Shown here: piece after piece, positions 26,550-35,347 of the stretch
Layout of the letters: each line of letters begins with the position of its first letter
Position numbering within the stretch: the stretch's first letter is position 1
Assembly (NCBI RefSeq): GCF_016892765.1
Contig: NZ_JAFEMD010000027.1
Location: 17,582-81,581 of the forward strand
Length of the DNA stretch: 64,000 bases
Direction: 5' to 3'
Source: Microvirga arvi
GTDB lineage: Bacteria; Pseudomonadota; Alphaproteobacteria; Rhizobiales; Beijerinckiaceae
Notes under the pieces: model-generated
Told to the model about the DNA's origin: nothing
Databases searched by the model: none
Seen by the model: the letters and a program-made list of their open reading frames with translations, nothing else
Translations under genes and position numbers: made by a program

Positions 26550-27383
26550 CTAATGGGCCATCAGAACCGGCAGCTCAGCATGACTGAGGATGTGGCTGGT
26601 AGCGCCGCCGAAGATCATCTGTCTCAGACGGCTCTGAGTGTAGGCTCCCTTGACGAGCAGATCCGCATGGAACGCAGCCGTGTCCTCCAGGATCGCCTCC
26701 CCTGGAGAGCGGGTGTTCAGCCTGCGTGCCGCCGCCTCGGCCCTGACACCGTTCCGACGCAGGCGAAGGGCCAGTTCGGCACCGCTCGGCCCTTCCGTGC
26801 CCCAGCCTTCCAGCGTCAGCACGATGACACGGCCGGCTTTTGCCAGAACAGGCATGCCAAGCGCCACCGTCCGGGCCGTCTCGGTGCTGCCATTCCAGGC
26901 GATCACGATCGTCTCGCCGATCGCTGCCGGGGTGCGCGGGGGAACCATCAGGACCGGTCGCCCGCCTTCGAACAAGGCAGCCTCAAGCGTTGCCAGTCGC
27001 GGCGGCTCGTCGCCTCGGCTTGGGCGGCCGAGCACGATCAGGTCAAACACACGGCCGAAGCTGCCGATATAGCTATCTCCGAACAGCTGATCGCCCAGCC
27101 AGCTGCAGGACGCCCCGTCCGGTGCCTCGCTCCTGCCCGGCACGTCGCAGGAGAGCATGAACTCCTCGAAGATCCGCTTCGACTTTTCCACAAGGTCCCG
27201 CTGTTCCTTCTCGTTCAGAATGGTCCAGCCCACTGGAACGTCGAAGGCAACGACATCGGGAATATCGGGGCCGAGCGCCAAGCCCTCGACATGGCTCCCG
27301 AGGCGGGTCGCAACCAGCAGGGCCGCGTCCAGAACGGAACGGATGAAGCTGTGCTGCTCAACAGGGACCAGAAGGGTTTTCAT
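26550..27383 (-). CDS. Universal stress protein (UspA family)
   Basis: A 277-residue protein of double-length UspA type. The N-terminal half starts MKTLLVPVEQHSFIRSVLDA. The C-terminal half carries the nucleotide-binding signature KGAYTQSRLRQMIFGGATSH, followed by ILSHAELPVLMAH. Such proteins bind ATP or small ligands and support stress survival. The ATG at 27383 is chosen because GAGG precedes it and it begins the conserved strand; a longer frame starts 10 codons upstream. It stands alone between the bkd operon and a decayed GntR gene. A weak AAGGTG/CACCTT hairpin near 26504-26526 may end the transcript. Confidence 0.88.
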   Translation of the reverse strand: MKTLLVPVEQHSFIRSVLDAALLVATRLGSHVEGLALGPDIPDVVAFDVPVGWTILNEKEQRDLVEKSKRIFEEFMLSCDVPGRSEAPDGASCSWLGDQLFGDSYIGSFGRVFDLIVLGRPSRGDEPPRLATLEAALFEGGRPVLMVPPRTPAAIGETIVIAWNGSTETARTVALGMPVLAKAGRVIVLTLEGWGTEGPSGAELALRLRRNGVRAEAAARRLNTRSPGEAILEDTAAFHADLLVKGAYTQSRLRQMIFGGATSHILSHAELPVLMAH

Positions 27384-27496
27384 GACAACCACCTCAGCAG
27401 CCGTCCAGCCCATGCGCTGTTTTGAGATTATACCTTGCCTGACACTCGTTCAGCAAGCAGAGGAGTAATCGGGCCCTTGCGTGAGGGGCTCGACCG

Positions 27497-27915
27497 CTAG
27501 GTATCCACGAAGACGTCCGAATGCTCGGCCAAGAAGCAGCGCAGCTCTTCCATAACAGCCTCCAGATGCGCTTCCATGGCATGACGTGCCGCATGCGCAT
27601 CATGGGCCTCCAAGGACTGGGAGATGTTCCTGTGTTCAGCCAAGGTCACCGCATGGCGGCGGGGCGAGGACAGGAGTCGTCTCACCCGGTCAATGTTGGC
27701 GCGAGATGCATTGATCACTGCAGCCACGCGGGGCAAATTCAGCCCTTCGACAGGAGTATATGATATTTCAGGTCGAGGGCATAGAAGCCGTGGCGGCCCC
27801 CTCGTCGATTGCATCCTGCTGGGCAAGGAGGTTCTTGAGAAGAGCTTCGATATCCGCCGATGACAGATGCTCAGAGGCCTTCTCAGTCACCATGCGCTCC
27901 AAAGCTTGGCGGATC
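27497..27915 (-). pseudogene. GntR-family regulator remnant (FCD domain only, frameshifted)
   Basis: Read leftward from about 27915, fragments of an FCD effector domain appear in sequence but in different frames: HHLIRQALERMVTEKASEHL with DIEALLKNLLAQQDAIDEG, then FYALDLKYHILLSKG, then LNLPRVAAVINASRANIDRV and on to the C-terminus EELRCFLAEHSDVFVDT. At least two frameshifts are needed to join them. The whole N-terminal winged-helix DNA-binding domain is missing; at that point the sequence changes abruptly into an altronate dehydratase fragment on the opposite strand. Functional GntR/FCD regulators normally have about 220-250 residues. This copy is a non-functional remnant. Confidence 0.75.
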
Positions 27916-27918
27916 AGA

Positions 27919-28437
27919 TGGTGGGAGGCCTACACCGCGCACAACGGCGGTGGAATGAACAACAATCCTTCGCCAGGCAACAAAGCAGGCAGCCTCACAA
28001 CGATCCTCGAGAAATCTTTGAGCGCTTCCGCCAAGGGCGGGCGCTACACGCTTCAGGCCGTGTACGAGTACGCCGAACAGGTGAAGGATCACGGCTTCGT
28101 CTACATGGACACGTCCGGACACGATCCCGTTGCCGCGACGGGTCAGGTGGCCGGTGGCGCCAACCTGATCGCCTTCACCACGGGACGTGGATCGGCGTTC
28201 GGGTGCAAGCCCGCACCGTCCCTCAAGCTTGCGACCAACTCCGATATCTACCGCCGCATGATGGACGACATGGACATCAACTGCGGCGATATCCTCGATG
28301 GCGTCTCGCTGGAAGAGAAGGGCAAGGAGATCTTCGAGACTCTGCTGAGAGTGGCTTCAGGAGAGCACGCGAAATCCGAAGATCTGGGCTACGGCGATCT
28401 CGAGTTCGTACCCTGGCATGTTGGGGCTGTCATGTGA
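27919..28437 (+). pseudogene. Altronate dehydratase (UxaA) C-terminal fragment
   Basis: About 172 codons of clear UxaA/GarD-family C-terminus: WWEAYTAHNGGGMNNNPSPG, then KGGRYTLQAVYEYAEQVKDH, the very conserved ATGQVAGGANLIAFTTGRGS followed by AFGCKPAPSLKLATNSDIYR, and EFVPWHVGAVM at the end. Full-length enzymes have about 500 residues and dehydrate altronate in hexuronate catabolism. Roughly the first two thirds are missing. The frame stays open upstream, but that part is antisense to the GntR remnant and has no UxaA character. The segment is well conserved, so the loss may be recent. Confidence 0.8.
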
Positions 28438-29231
28438 CCAGCAATAGGAGAGCCCCGGCAACAGGACGTTACACCGGCCGATACTTCCGAAATGGAAGCG
28501 CCGTTTAACAGATTGTTAACCACCATCAACCGATGATGACAATGCTGATCCGCTACGAGGATCAACACTCTCCCAAAAGCGAGCGGGGCACGGATGTACT
28601 GTCTCGCGTCGCTTTGGGATGCAGTGTCAAGAACGGGCCGGATCCCGATCACGTTTGTCGGCTGGGATAGCCGGAACGCTGCAGACTCCAGATAGCCGAT
28701 CTGCCCTGATTCTATCAGACCGGCTCAGCCCTCTTGGATCAACCGAACACATAGAGCGCTGTGGCAACGGCGGCGATCCCGCCGACCAGGATGTACGGGT
28801 ACCAGGCCGGAAAAGGCTTGTCGTGACCATTGAAGCCCACGCACATCCTCCTCACTTCAGAATCGCTGTCGGCTCCCTTCTCCTGATACAAAACGGTATT
28901 TCTGTGAAAGCCGGATGATGGCGGACTCTCGGAGAGCGAGGCTCATTTGCCGGATACTGCAAAGGGAAAAAAGCAGAAAAAATTACTTTGAAGCCTTTTT
29001 AAAGAGGCGAAATTGCTTCCGTTCTCAAAGCTGTAGCGTCTGTTTTAGAAAGCCTCTGACTTTCGGCTAACCTATTGATCTTTATGATTTCTTTCAGATA
29101 TGTGATCTGACCTACTCGCGGGAATTTTCCTGTGTTCGGGCCTTCGAGCACAAAGATGTGAGTATCGCCTTTTGTCCTTGCGAGACTGCACATGTTGCAG
29201 GGACTTCGGCACGAACAAGGAGGAAGAGTCC
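28438..29231. other. Long intergenic region with one probable small gene
   Basis: Nearly 800 bases lie between the UxaA fragment and the next annotated gene. Only the small leftward ORF at 28739-28846 has coding features. The right part (28960-29200) is AT-rich with runs of A and T, and presumably contains the promoter of the TonB-system operon. A 44-codon plus-strand frame at 28534 has no ribosome site. Confidence 0.4.
28739..28846 (-). CDS. Small single-span membrane protein (33-35 residues)
   Basis: Leftward frame MCVGFNGHDKPFPAWYPYIL continuing as a hydrophobic helix (VGGIAAVATALYVFG) and stop. A strong Shine-Dalgarno (GAGGAGG) directly abuts the ATG at 28846 and is six bases from an in-frame GTG at 28840, which is the better-placed start. 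The aromatic WYPY at the helix edge followed by a Gly/Ala helix is typical of small inner-membrane proteins. No family name is recognised and no neighbouring operon partner is present. Support rests on the ribosome site plus the membrane-helix pattern. Confidence 0.5.
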   Translation of the reverse strand: MCVGFNGHDKPFPAWYPYILVGGIAAVATALYVFG

Positions 29232-29696
29232 ATGGGAACGAGTACATGGAACGAGCCGGGATATTCAGCAGGCAGCATATGGGCCTGTCTGGTGCTGCTC
29301 CTCCCGTTCAGCGGAACGGTTCTGGCTCAGGACCGCACCTCCCTCCATCCTCTGCGCATTGAATTGAACAGGATCGAAGCCGCCGGAGAGAATTGCCGAA
29401 CCTACTTTCTCATCGACAATCAGAAGGGCGAAAGCTGGCGCTCGCTGAAGCTCGATCTTTTCGCGCTCGATACGGACGGAGTCGCGGCCAAAAGGCTGGC
29501 CGTCGAGGTCGGCCCGGTCCCCGGCCGCAAGACCCTCATCAAGCTCTTCGACTTTCCGGGCTTGAGTTGCTCCCGTCTCGGACGCGTTCTCCTCAATGAC
29601 GTGCTGACTTGCGAAGGCGTCATGAGCTTACGGGAGGAGTGCCTGTCAGTTGTCGAGACGGCCTCGAAGATCGACGCCGTTTCATTCGCAAAGTGA
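29232..29696 (+). CDS. Secreted protein associated with the ExbB-ExbD-TonB operon
   Basis: A 154-residue protein of unknown family. A signal peptide (residues 1-33, AGSIWACLVLLLPFSGTVLA then Q) is followed by a compact domain with several Cys residues (AAGENCRTYFLIDN, FPGLSCSRLGRVLL, VLTCEGVMSLREECL), probably forming disulfides in the periplasm. The gene begins at 29232, where AGGAAGAG precedes the ATG, and ends 10 bases before exbB. Proteins in this position, before TonB-energising genes, are presumably periplasmic partners of the complex. That role is an inference from context. Confidence 0.7.
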   Translation: MGTSTWNEPGYSAGSIWACLVLLLPFSGTVLAQDRTSLHPLRIELNRIEAAGENCRTYFLIDNQKGESWRSLKLDLFALDTDGVAAKRLAVEVGPVPGRKTLIKLFDFPGLSCSRLGRVLLNDVLTCEGVMSLREECLSVVETASKIDAVSFAK

Positions 29697-29706
29697 GATT
29701 ACCGTG

Positions 29707-30392
<686 letters not shown>

Positions 30393-30393
<1 letters not shown>

Positions 30394-30839
30394 TGGGACT
30401 GGGACCGCTCCGTACGGGTGAGCCGGACGACGGGTTCGGCGCTGCACCCATTTCCGAGATCAACGTCACCCCGCTCGTCGACGTGATGCTGGTACTCCTC
30501 ATCATCTTCATGGTGGCTGCGCCACTCATGACTATTGGGGTGCCGGTGAACCTGCCGAAGTCGGCAGCAGCGAAGGCATCGCAGCCGAAGCAGCCTGTGG
30601 TGATCAGCATCGATGAGCAGGGGCAGCCGCTCCTCGACAAGGAGCCCCTCACACCGGATCTGATGATGCCTCGTCTGAAAGCGCTTGCGAACGCAGATCC
30701 GGCTCAGGTCGTGCTTGTCCGCGGAGACAGAGCCGTCCCCTATGGCCGCATCGTCGAGATCATGGGACAGATCAGTGCTGCCGGATTCAGCAAAGTATCT
30801 TTGATCGCACAAGCGCCAAGCATGCCAGCGGCCCAATGA
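30393..30839 (+). CDS. exbD: ExbD/TolR-family protein
   Basis: A 148-residue ExbD. The cytoplasmic N-terminus (FGAAPISEINVTPLVDVMLV) leads into a single membrane helix whose Asp in VDVMLVLLIIFMVAAPLM is the proton-carrying residue. The C-terminal periplasmic domain has the usual VVISIDEQGQPLLDKEPL strand pattern. Position between exbB and tonB confirms the assignment to a TonB-type rather than Tol-Pal system; no tolA, tolB or pal is present. Confidence 0.92.
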
Positions 30840-30855
30840 ACCTGCAGCCCATTCG

Positions 30856-31734
30856 ATGTCCGTTCAGAGTATAGGACCCGCGCAGGAGCTGAGCCGGCTT
30901 GGGATTGCCTTCATGACGGCCCTTGCCCTGCACGGAGCCGTTCTGGGAGCGCTGACGCTCTGGCATTCCGATGAGGCTGTCAATCCGCCAGGCGAGCAGG
31001 AGATTACCATAGATCTCGCTCCTGCCATGGAGGAGACGGTGTCCGTCGTGCCGGCGGAGATGTCAGCAGTGGAAGCACCACTGGAAGAGCCGGAAGTGCC
31101 GCCACAAGAACCAGATGCTGCCAAGCCTTTGCCTCCGGAAGAGGTGATGGAGGCGCACTCCGAACCGGGAGACATGACCGAAGCGGCTCCCGTCGAAGCG
31201 GAGATAGAGTCGGAGCCGGAGCCTGTCGTTGCCCTGCCGCCGCCTGAAACTGTTGTCGCCAAGCCTCTCGAGGAAAAACCGGCACCGAAACCCGAAAGGA
31301 AGCCTTCTCCGAAGTCTGTGGGGCGCAGGACTCCGCTGCGCCAAACTGCGGCAGAACAGAAGGCGCGTCCGTCCGATCCACGTCGGGGACAAGCCTCCTC
31401 ATCGCCGGAGAATGCAGGAGGAGCGTCTGCGTCGGCTGATCCGAACGTGCTCAATCGGTATGTGGCAAGCCTTGCCGCTGCCCTGCGAAGTCGCTTGCGC
31501 TATCCGGATGCTGCCCGGAGTCAGGAGATCACCGGCGTCGCGGTCCTTCGCTTCACCATGGACCGGTCGGGGCGCATCGTCAGCTCGACCCTAATGCGCA
31601 GTGCAGGCCATCCGTCCCTCGACCAAGCCGCACTCACGACGGCAAGTCCGGGGTCGTCCCTTCCGCCTGCTCCATCGGCCATCCCACAGCAGCAGTTCAC
31701 CATTTCGGTACCGCTGCGCTTCAATCTGCGCTGA
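30856..31734 (+). CDS. tonB: TonB-family energy-transducing protein
   Basis: A 292-residue protein with an N-terminal membrane anchor (LGIAFMTALALHGAVLGALT). A long Glu/Pro/Lys-rich periplasmic spacer follows (for example EEPEVPPQEPDAAKPLPPEE), then the C-terminal TonB domain (LAAALRSRLRYPDAARSQEI, GVAVLRFTMDRSGRIV, SAGHPSLDQAAL). It transmits the motor's energy to outer-membrane receptors. No TonB-dependent receptor gene is in the window, so the cargo is unknown. It follows exbD by 16 bases. Confidence 0.9.
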   Translation: MSVQSIGPAQELSRLGIAFMTALALHGAVLGALTLWHSDEAVNPPGEQEITIDLAPAMEETVSVVPAEMSAVEAPLEEPEVPPQEPDAAKPLPPEEVMEAHSEPGDMTEAAPVEAEIESEPEPVVALPPPETVVAKPLEEKPAPKPERKPSPKSVGRRTPLRQTAAEQKARPSDPRRGQASSSPENAGGASASADPNVLNRYVASLAAALRSRLRYPDAARSQEITGVAVLRFTMDRSGRIVSSTLMRSAGHPSLDQAALTTASPGSSLPPAPSAIPQQQFTISVPLRFNLR

Positions 31735-31820
31735 CCGCCTCCCACCTCGACAGGGCTAACTTGACGGTCGCAGGATCGGGTTTAACCTGCTCGCAAACAG
31801 CGGCATCCGGGAGGAACACC

Positions 31821-32777
31821 ATGGCTGAGAAGGCATTCGCCTCGACGGGAGATCTGTCCAACAAAAGCGTGTCCTTCACCGAAATCGGGCCTGATCTCTA
31901 TGCCTACACGGCCGAAGGCGATCCCAACTCCGGCATCATCGTTGGCGAGGACGGCTGCATGGTCATCGATGCCCAAGCCACCCCAATGATGGCGGAAGAT
32001 GTGATCGCCCGGGTGCGCACCGTGACCGACAAGCCGATCAAGTATGTTGTGCTCTCCCACTACCATGCCGTGCGCGTGCTCGGTGCCTCGGCCTATAAGG
32101 CGCAAGGCATCATCGCCTCCAACATGACCTACGATCTGATCGTCGAGCGCGGCGAACAGGACAAGGCTTCCGAGATCGGCCGCTTCCCACGCCTGTTCCG
32201 CGGCGAGAGCAGCATCCCGGAAGGCCTCACCTGGCCGACGCTGACCTTCGAGAGCGGCATGTCGGTGTTCCTCGGCAAGCGGGAGGTGAAGCTCTTCCAC
32301 CTCGGCGCCGGCCATACGGCGGGTGACATCGTCGCCTGGGTGCCGGACGCGGAGGTGATGTTCACGGGCGATCTCGTGGAGTATCACTCGGCCTGCTATT
32401 GCGGCGATGCCTATCTGCGCGAATGGCCGCAGACGCTCGATGCCATCCTGGACTTCCAGCCGCAGGCCGTCGCGCCCGGCCGCGGCAATGCCCTGCAGGG
32501 TCCGCAACAGGTCAAGGAAGCAGTGGCCATGACCCGCGACTTCGTCACGACGCTGTATGGCGCGGCCGAGCTGTCGGTTGTGCGCGGACGTTCGCTGAAG
32601 GAGACCTTCGCGGCGACCCGTGAGGTCATGGATCCCAAGTTCGGCGATTTCGCGATCTACGAGCACTGTTTGCCGTTCAACGTCTCCCGCGCCTTCGATG
32701 AAGCCTCCGGGATAGACCACCCTGTGATCTGGACCGCAGATCGGGATCGAGACATGTGGGCCGCGCTTCAGGGCTAG
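31821..32777 (+). CDS. Metallo-beta-lactamase-fold protein with incomplete metal site
   Basis: A 318-residue MBL-fold protein. The usual HxHxDH motif reads H80-Y-H82-A-V-R (LSHYHAVRVLGAS), so the Asp and His of the second metal site are replaced by Val84 and Arg85. His165 (GAGHTAGD) and Asp184 (MFTGDLVEY) remain, but the final His of the PGHG motif is Arg221 (APGRGNAL). Only one metal site seems complete, so a mononuclear or altered enzyme is likely. GGGAGG precedes the ATG at 31821. The FAD monooxygenase and DUF2783 genes follow on the same strand, which suggests a role in an aromatic or quinone-type catabolic module. Confidence 0.82.
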   Translation: MAEKAFASTGDLSNKSVSFTEIGPDLYAYTAEGDPNSGIIVGEDGCMVIDAQATPMMAEDVIARVRTVTDKPIKYVVLSHYHAVRVLGASAYKAQGIIASNMTYDLIVERGEQDKASEIGRFPRLFRGESSIPEGLTWPTLTFESGMSVFLGKREVKLFHLGAGHTAGDIVAWVPDAEVMFTGDLVEYHSACYCGDAYLREWPQTLDAILDFQPQAVAPGRGNALQGPQQVKEAVAMTRDFVTTLYGAAELSVVRGRSLKETFAATREVMDPKFGDFAIYEHCLPFNVSRAFDEASGIDHPVIWTADRDRDMWAALQG

Positions 32778-32809
32778 CACTCAGAGCGAGGTGGATGAGA
32801 GGCAGGATC

Positions 32810-34414
32810 ATGAATAACCGCAAGATCATCTACCAGTTCGGCTACCGCCGTTGCGCCGATCAGGATCGCCCCTCCCCTGCCCGGCATCCTGTTATCGTCG
32901 TAGGCGCTGGACCTGTCGGTCTTTGCGCCGCCATCGACCTCGCGCAGCGCGACATTCCCGTCGTCCTCCTTGACGATGCCGATCGAATTGGCGAAGGCTC
33001 GCGCGGCATCTGCTATGCCAAGCGCACCCTCGAGATTCTGGACCGGTTGGGTGTTGCAGCACCCTGCCTCGAGAAAGGGGTCACCTGGAAGATCGGCAAG
33101 GTTTTCCAGCGCAGCGATCTTCTCTACGCTTTCGATCTTCTGCCCGAAGACGGGCACAAAATGCCGGCCTTCATCAACCTCCAGCAGTATTATCTTGAGC
33201 ATGCGCTCGTGGAGCGCGCCGCAGGGTTGCCCAACCTTGAAATACGCTGGGGCAACAAGGTCATTGGCCTGAAGCACCGCAATAATGGCGCCACGCTTAA
33301 CGTCGAGACTCCCGAAGGATCCTACGAACTCGACACTGACTGGGTGGTCGCCGCCGATGGCGCACGCTCCACCTTACGCGGAATGCTCGGCCTCGCATTC
33401 CAGGGCGAAGTTTTCGAAGACCGCTTTCTCATCGCCGATGTAAAGATGAAGGGAGACTTTCCTCCCGAGCGATGGTTCTGGTTCGACCCACCCTTCCACG
33501 ACGGTCACTCCGCTCTTCTGCACAAGCAGCCGGACGATGTCTGGCGCATCGATCTGCAATTGGGCCCCCATGCGGATGCGAAGGCTGAGCAGGCGCCCGA
33601 ACGCGTGATCCCGCGGCTCCGGCAGATGCTGGGGCACGATGATTTCTCGCTCGAATGGGTATCGGTCTATACGTTTCAGTGCCGACGTCTGGAGCGTTTC
33701 GTGCATGGGCGGGTGGTCTTTGCCGGAGACTCGGCCCATCAGGTGTCACCCTTCGGTGCACGAGGCGCAAATTCCGGCATCCAGGACGCTGAAAACCTGG
33801 CGTGGAAACTGGCCCTCGTGGCCAAGGGCGAGGCTCCGGAGAGCCTGATCGAATCCTATGATCTCGAACGCTCAGCCGCGGCCGATGAGAATATCGGCCA
33901 TTCGACACGCTCGACGGACTTTATTGCTCCACGCTCGGCGCAAGAGCTTCGCTTCCGCGATTCCGCTCTCTCCCTTGCGCGTCATGCCCCCTTTGCCAAG
34001 CGGGTGGTGAACTCCGGCAGATTATCGACGCCATCCACATACGAGACACCTTTGTCGACACCCGATGCGGACACCTGGTCCGGTTCCGCCCGCCTCGGCG
34101 CTCCCCTTCCCGATGCTCCCATGCGAGACCGCAATGGACGTCCGATCTGGCTGCTAGAGGCGCTTGGCGGGAGGGAGACCATTCTGCATGTGCCCAATGG
34201 AGAACAGCCACCGACGGGCTCCCATGTGCTCATCATCGTCGACGATCTCATCGACGAGCACGGCTTCTTCGCGCAGCGATTCGACGCAATACCTGGGAGC
34301 ACTTATCTCGTGCGTCCCGATCAGCATCTTGCAGCGCGCTGGCGCCATGCGACGCCCTCGGCGTTCAAGAGCGCATCGCGCCGCCTCCGGGGATTCGAGG
34401 GAGGTCACGCATGA
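32810..34414 (+). CDS. FAD-dependent aromatic monooxygenase (PheA/TfdB/MhpA type)
   Basis: A 534-residue class A flavoprotein monooxygenase. The Rossmann motif VIVVGAGPVGLCAAIDLAQR lies near residue 29. The DG motif VVAADGARSTLRGML follows, and the GD motif is GRVVFAGDSAHQVSPFGARG with NSGIQDAENLAWKL. A thioredoxin-like C-terminal region with the VRPDQHLAARWR block is present, as in phenol and 3-hydroxyphenylpropionate hydroxylases. It hydroxylates an aromatic ring using NAD(P)H and O2; the substrate is unknown. The ATG at 32810 is used; the stop overlaps the DUF2783 gene (ATGA). Confidence 0.88.
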   Translation: MNNRKIIYQFGYRRCADQDRPSPARHPVIVVGAGPVGLCAAIDLAQRDIPVVLLDDADRIGEGSRGICYAKRTLEILDRLGVAAPCLEKGVTWKIGKVFQRSDLLYAFDLLPEDGHKMPAFINLQQYYLEHALVERAAGLPNLEIRWGNKVIGLKHRNNGATLNVETPEGSYELDTDWVVAADGARSTLRGMLGLAFQGEVFEDRFLIADVKMKGDFPPERWFWFDPPFHDGHSALLHKQPDDVWRIDLQLGPHADAKAEQAPERVIPRLRQMLGHDDFSLEWVSVYTFQCRRLERFVHGRVVFAGDSAHQVSPFGARGANSGIQDAENLAWKLALVAKGEAPESLIESYDLERSAAADENIGHSTRSTDFIAPRSAQELRFRDSALSLARHAPFAKRVVNSGRLSTPSTYETPLSTPDADTWSGSARLGAPLPDAPMRDRNGRPIWLLEALGGRETILHVPNGEQPPTGSHVLIIVDDLIDEHGFFAQRFDAIPGSTYLVRPDQHLAARWRHATPSAFKSASRRLRGFEGGHA

Positions 34415-34626
34415 GCACGCTCGTCACCGAAAATCGTTTTGCCGATCCGGACCGGGCCTATCGTGCGCTGATCGAGGCCCACCGAGGCTTGTCGGACGAT
34501 GACAGCGCTGCCCTCAACACGCGCCTTGTCCTGATCCTGGCCAACCATATCGGCGATCATTCCGTGCTGCAGGAGGCCCTTGCGCTCGCCAAGCAGAGCA
34601 TGGGAACAGCGGAAGCCAAATCATGA
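34411..34626 (+). CDS. DUF2783 domain protein
   Basis: A 71-residue helical protein: FADPDRAYRALIEAHRGLSD, then LNTRLVLILANHIGDHSVLQ followed by EALALAKQSM. This matches the small DUF2783 family, whose genes regularly follow FAD monooxygenase and MBL-fold genes. The start overlaps the monooxygenase stop by four bases, implying coupled translation and perhaps direct interaction. No catalytic residues can be proposed. Confidence 0.8.
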   Translation: MSTLVTENRFADPDRAYRALIEAHRGLSDDDSAALNTRLVLILANHIGDHSVLQEALALAKQSMGTAEAKS

Positions 34627-34642
34627 GGATGGGGAAGCCGAA

Positions 34643-35347
34643 TCACTCGATACCGAGATAGGCCGCCTTCACCTGAGGATCGGCGAGAAGAGCGGAGCCT
34701 GCCCCGCTATAGGCCACCTTGCCGGTTTCGAGCACATATCCACGGTCGGCAATGGCCAGTGCTGCGCTGGCGTTCTGCTCCACGAGCAACACCGTGATTC
34801 CGTCCTTCCTCAAGGAGACGATGGCATCAAGAATCTGATCGACAAGGAGCGGCGACAATCCGAGCGAGGGTTCGTCCAGCAACAGGAGCTTTGGACGACC
34901 CATCAGCGCCCGGCCGATCGCCAGCATCTGCTGCTGGCCGCCCGACAGCCCGCCCGCCAGAAGATGACGCTTCTCGGCCAGGATCGGGAACATGGCGAAG
35001 ATGCGATCGCGGTCCTGCTCGATCTCCCGATCTCGCCGCCTGAAGGCACCAAGCCGCAGGTTGTCCTCGACGGTGAGAGGTCCGAATACCTGCCTTCCTT
35101 CGGGAGACTGGGTGATGCCCAATTCCACCCGCCGATGCGACGGCAGTCGGTCGATGCGCTGTCCCTTGAAGCGGATCTCTCCGCCGGTCATCGGCTGCAC
35201 ACCGGAGAGCACACGCAGCAGCGTCGTCTTTCCCGCACCGTTTGCGCCGACGAGCGCCACGACCTCGCCGTCACGAACCTCCAGGCTGACGCCCTTCAGG
35301 ACTTCGATGCGGCCATAGGCGCTGCGCAGATTCTCCACCTCAAGCAC
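34643..35347 (-). CDS. livF: Branched-chain amino acid-type ABC transporter ATP-binding protein LivF
   Basis: A 234-residue ABC ATPase with Walker A (LVGANGAGKTTLLRVL), Q-loop (GITQSPEGRQVF), signature LSGGQQQMLAIGRALMG, Walker B (LLLLDEPSLGLSP) and switch His replaced by the LivF-typical VEQNA. A GTG start at 35347 is chosen: AGGAGG lies seven bases upstream, and the frame overlaps the end of livG by eight bases. It is the last gene of the leftward liv operon and converges on the DUF2783 gene. Confidence 0.92.
   Translation of the reverse strand: MLEVENLRSAYGRIEVLKGVSLEVRDGEVVALVGANGAGKTTLLRVLSGVQPMTGGEIRFKGQRIDRLPSHRRVELGITQSPEGRQVFGPLTVEDNLRLGAFRRRDREIEQDRDRIFAMFPILAEKRHLLAGGLSGGQQQMLAIGRALMGRPKLLLLDEPSLGLSPLLVDQILDAIVSLRKDGITVLLVEQNASAALAIADRGYVLETGKVAYSGAGSALLADPQVKAAYLGIE

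Noticed and set aside
27760..27918. Upstream part of the open frame leading into the UxaA fragment
   Set aside because: It is antisense to the GntR remnant and has no UxaA similarity; only the part from about 27919 is real UxaA sequence.
28534..28668. 44-codon plus-strand frame (starting MTMLIRYEDQ)
   Set aside because: No Shine-Dalgarno, no recognisable features, and it lies in a region of degraded sequence next to the UxaA remnant.
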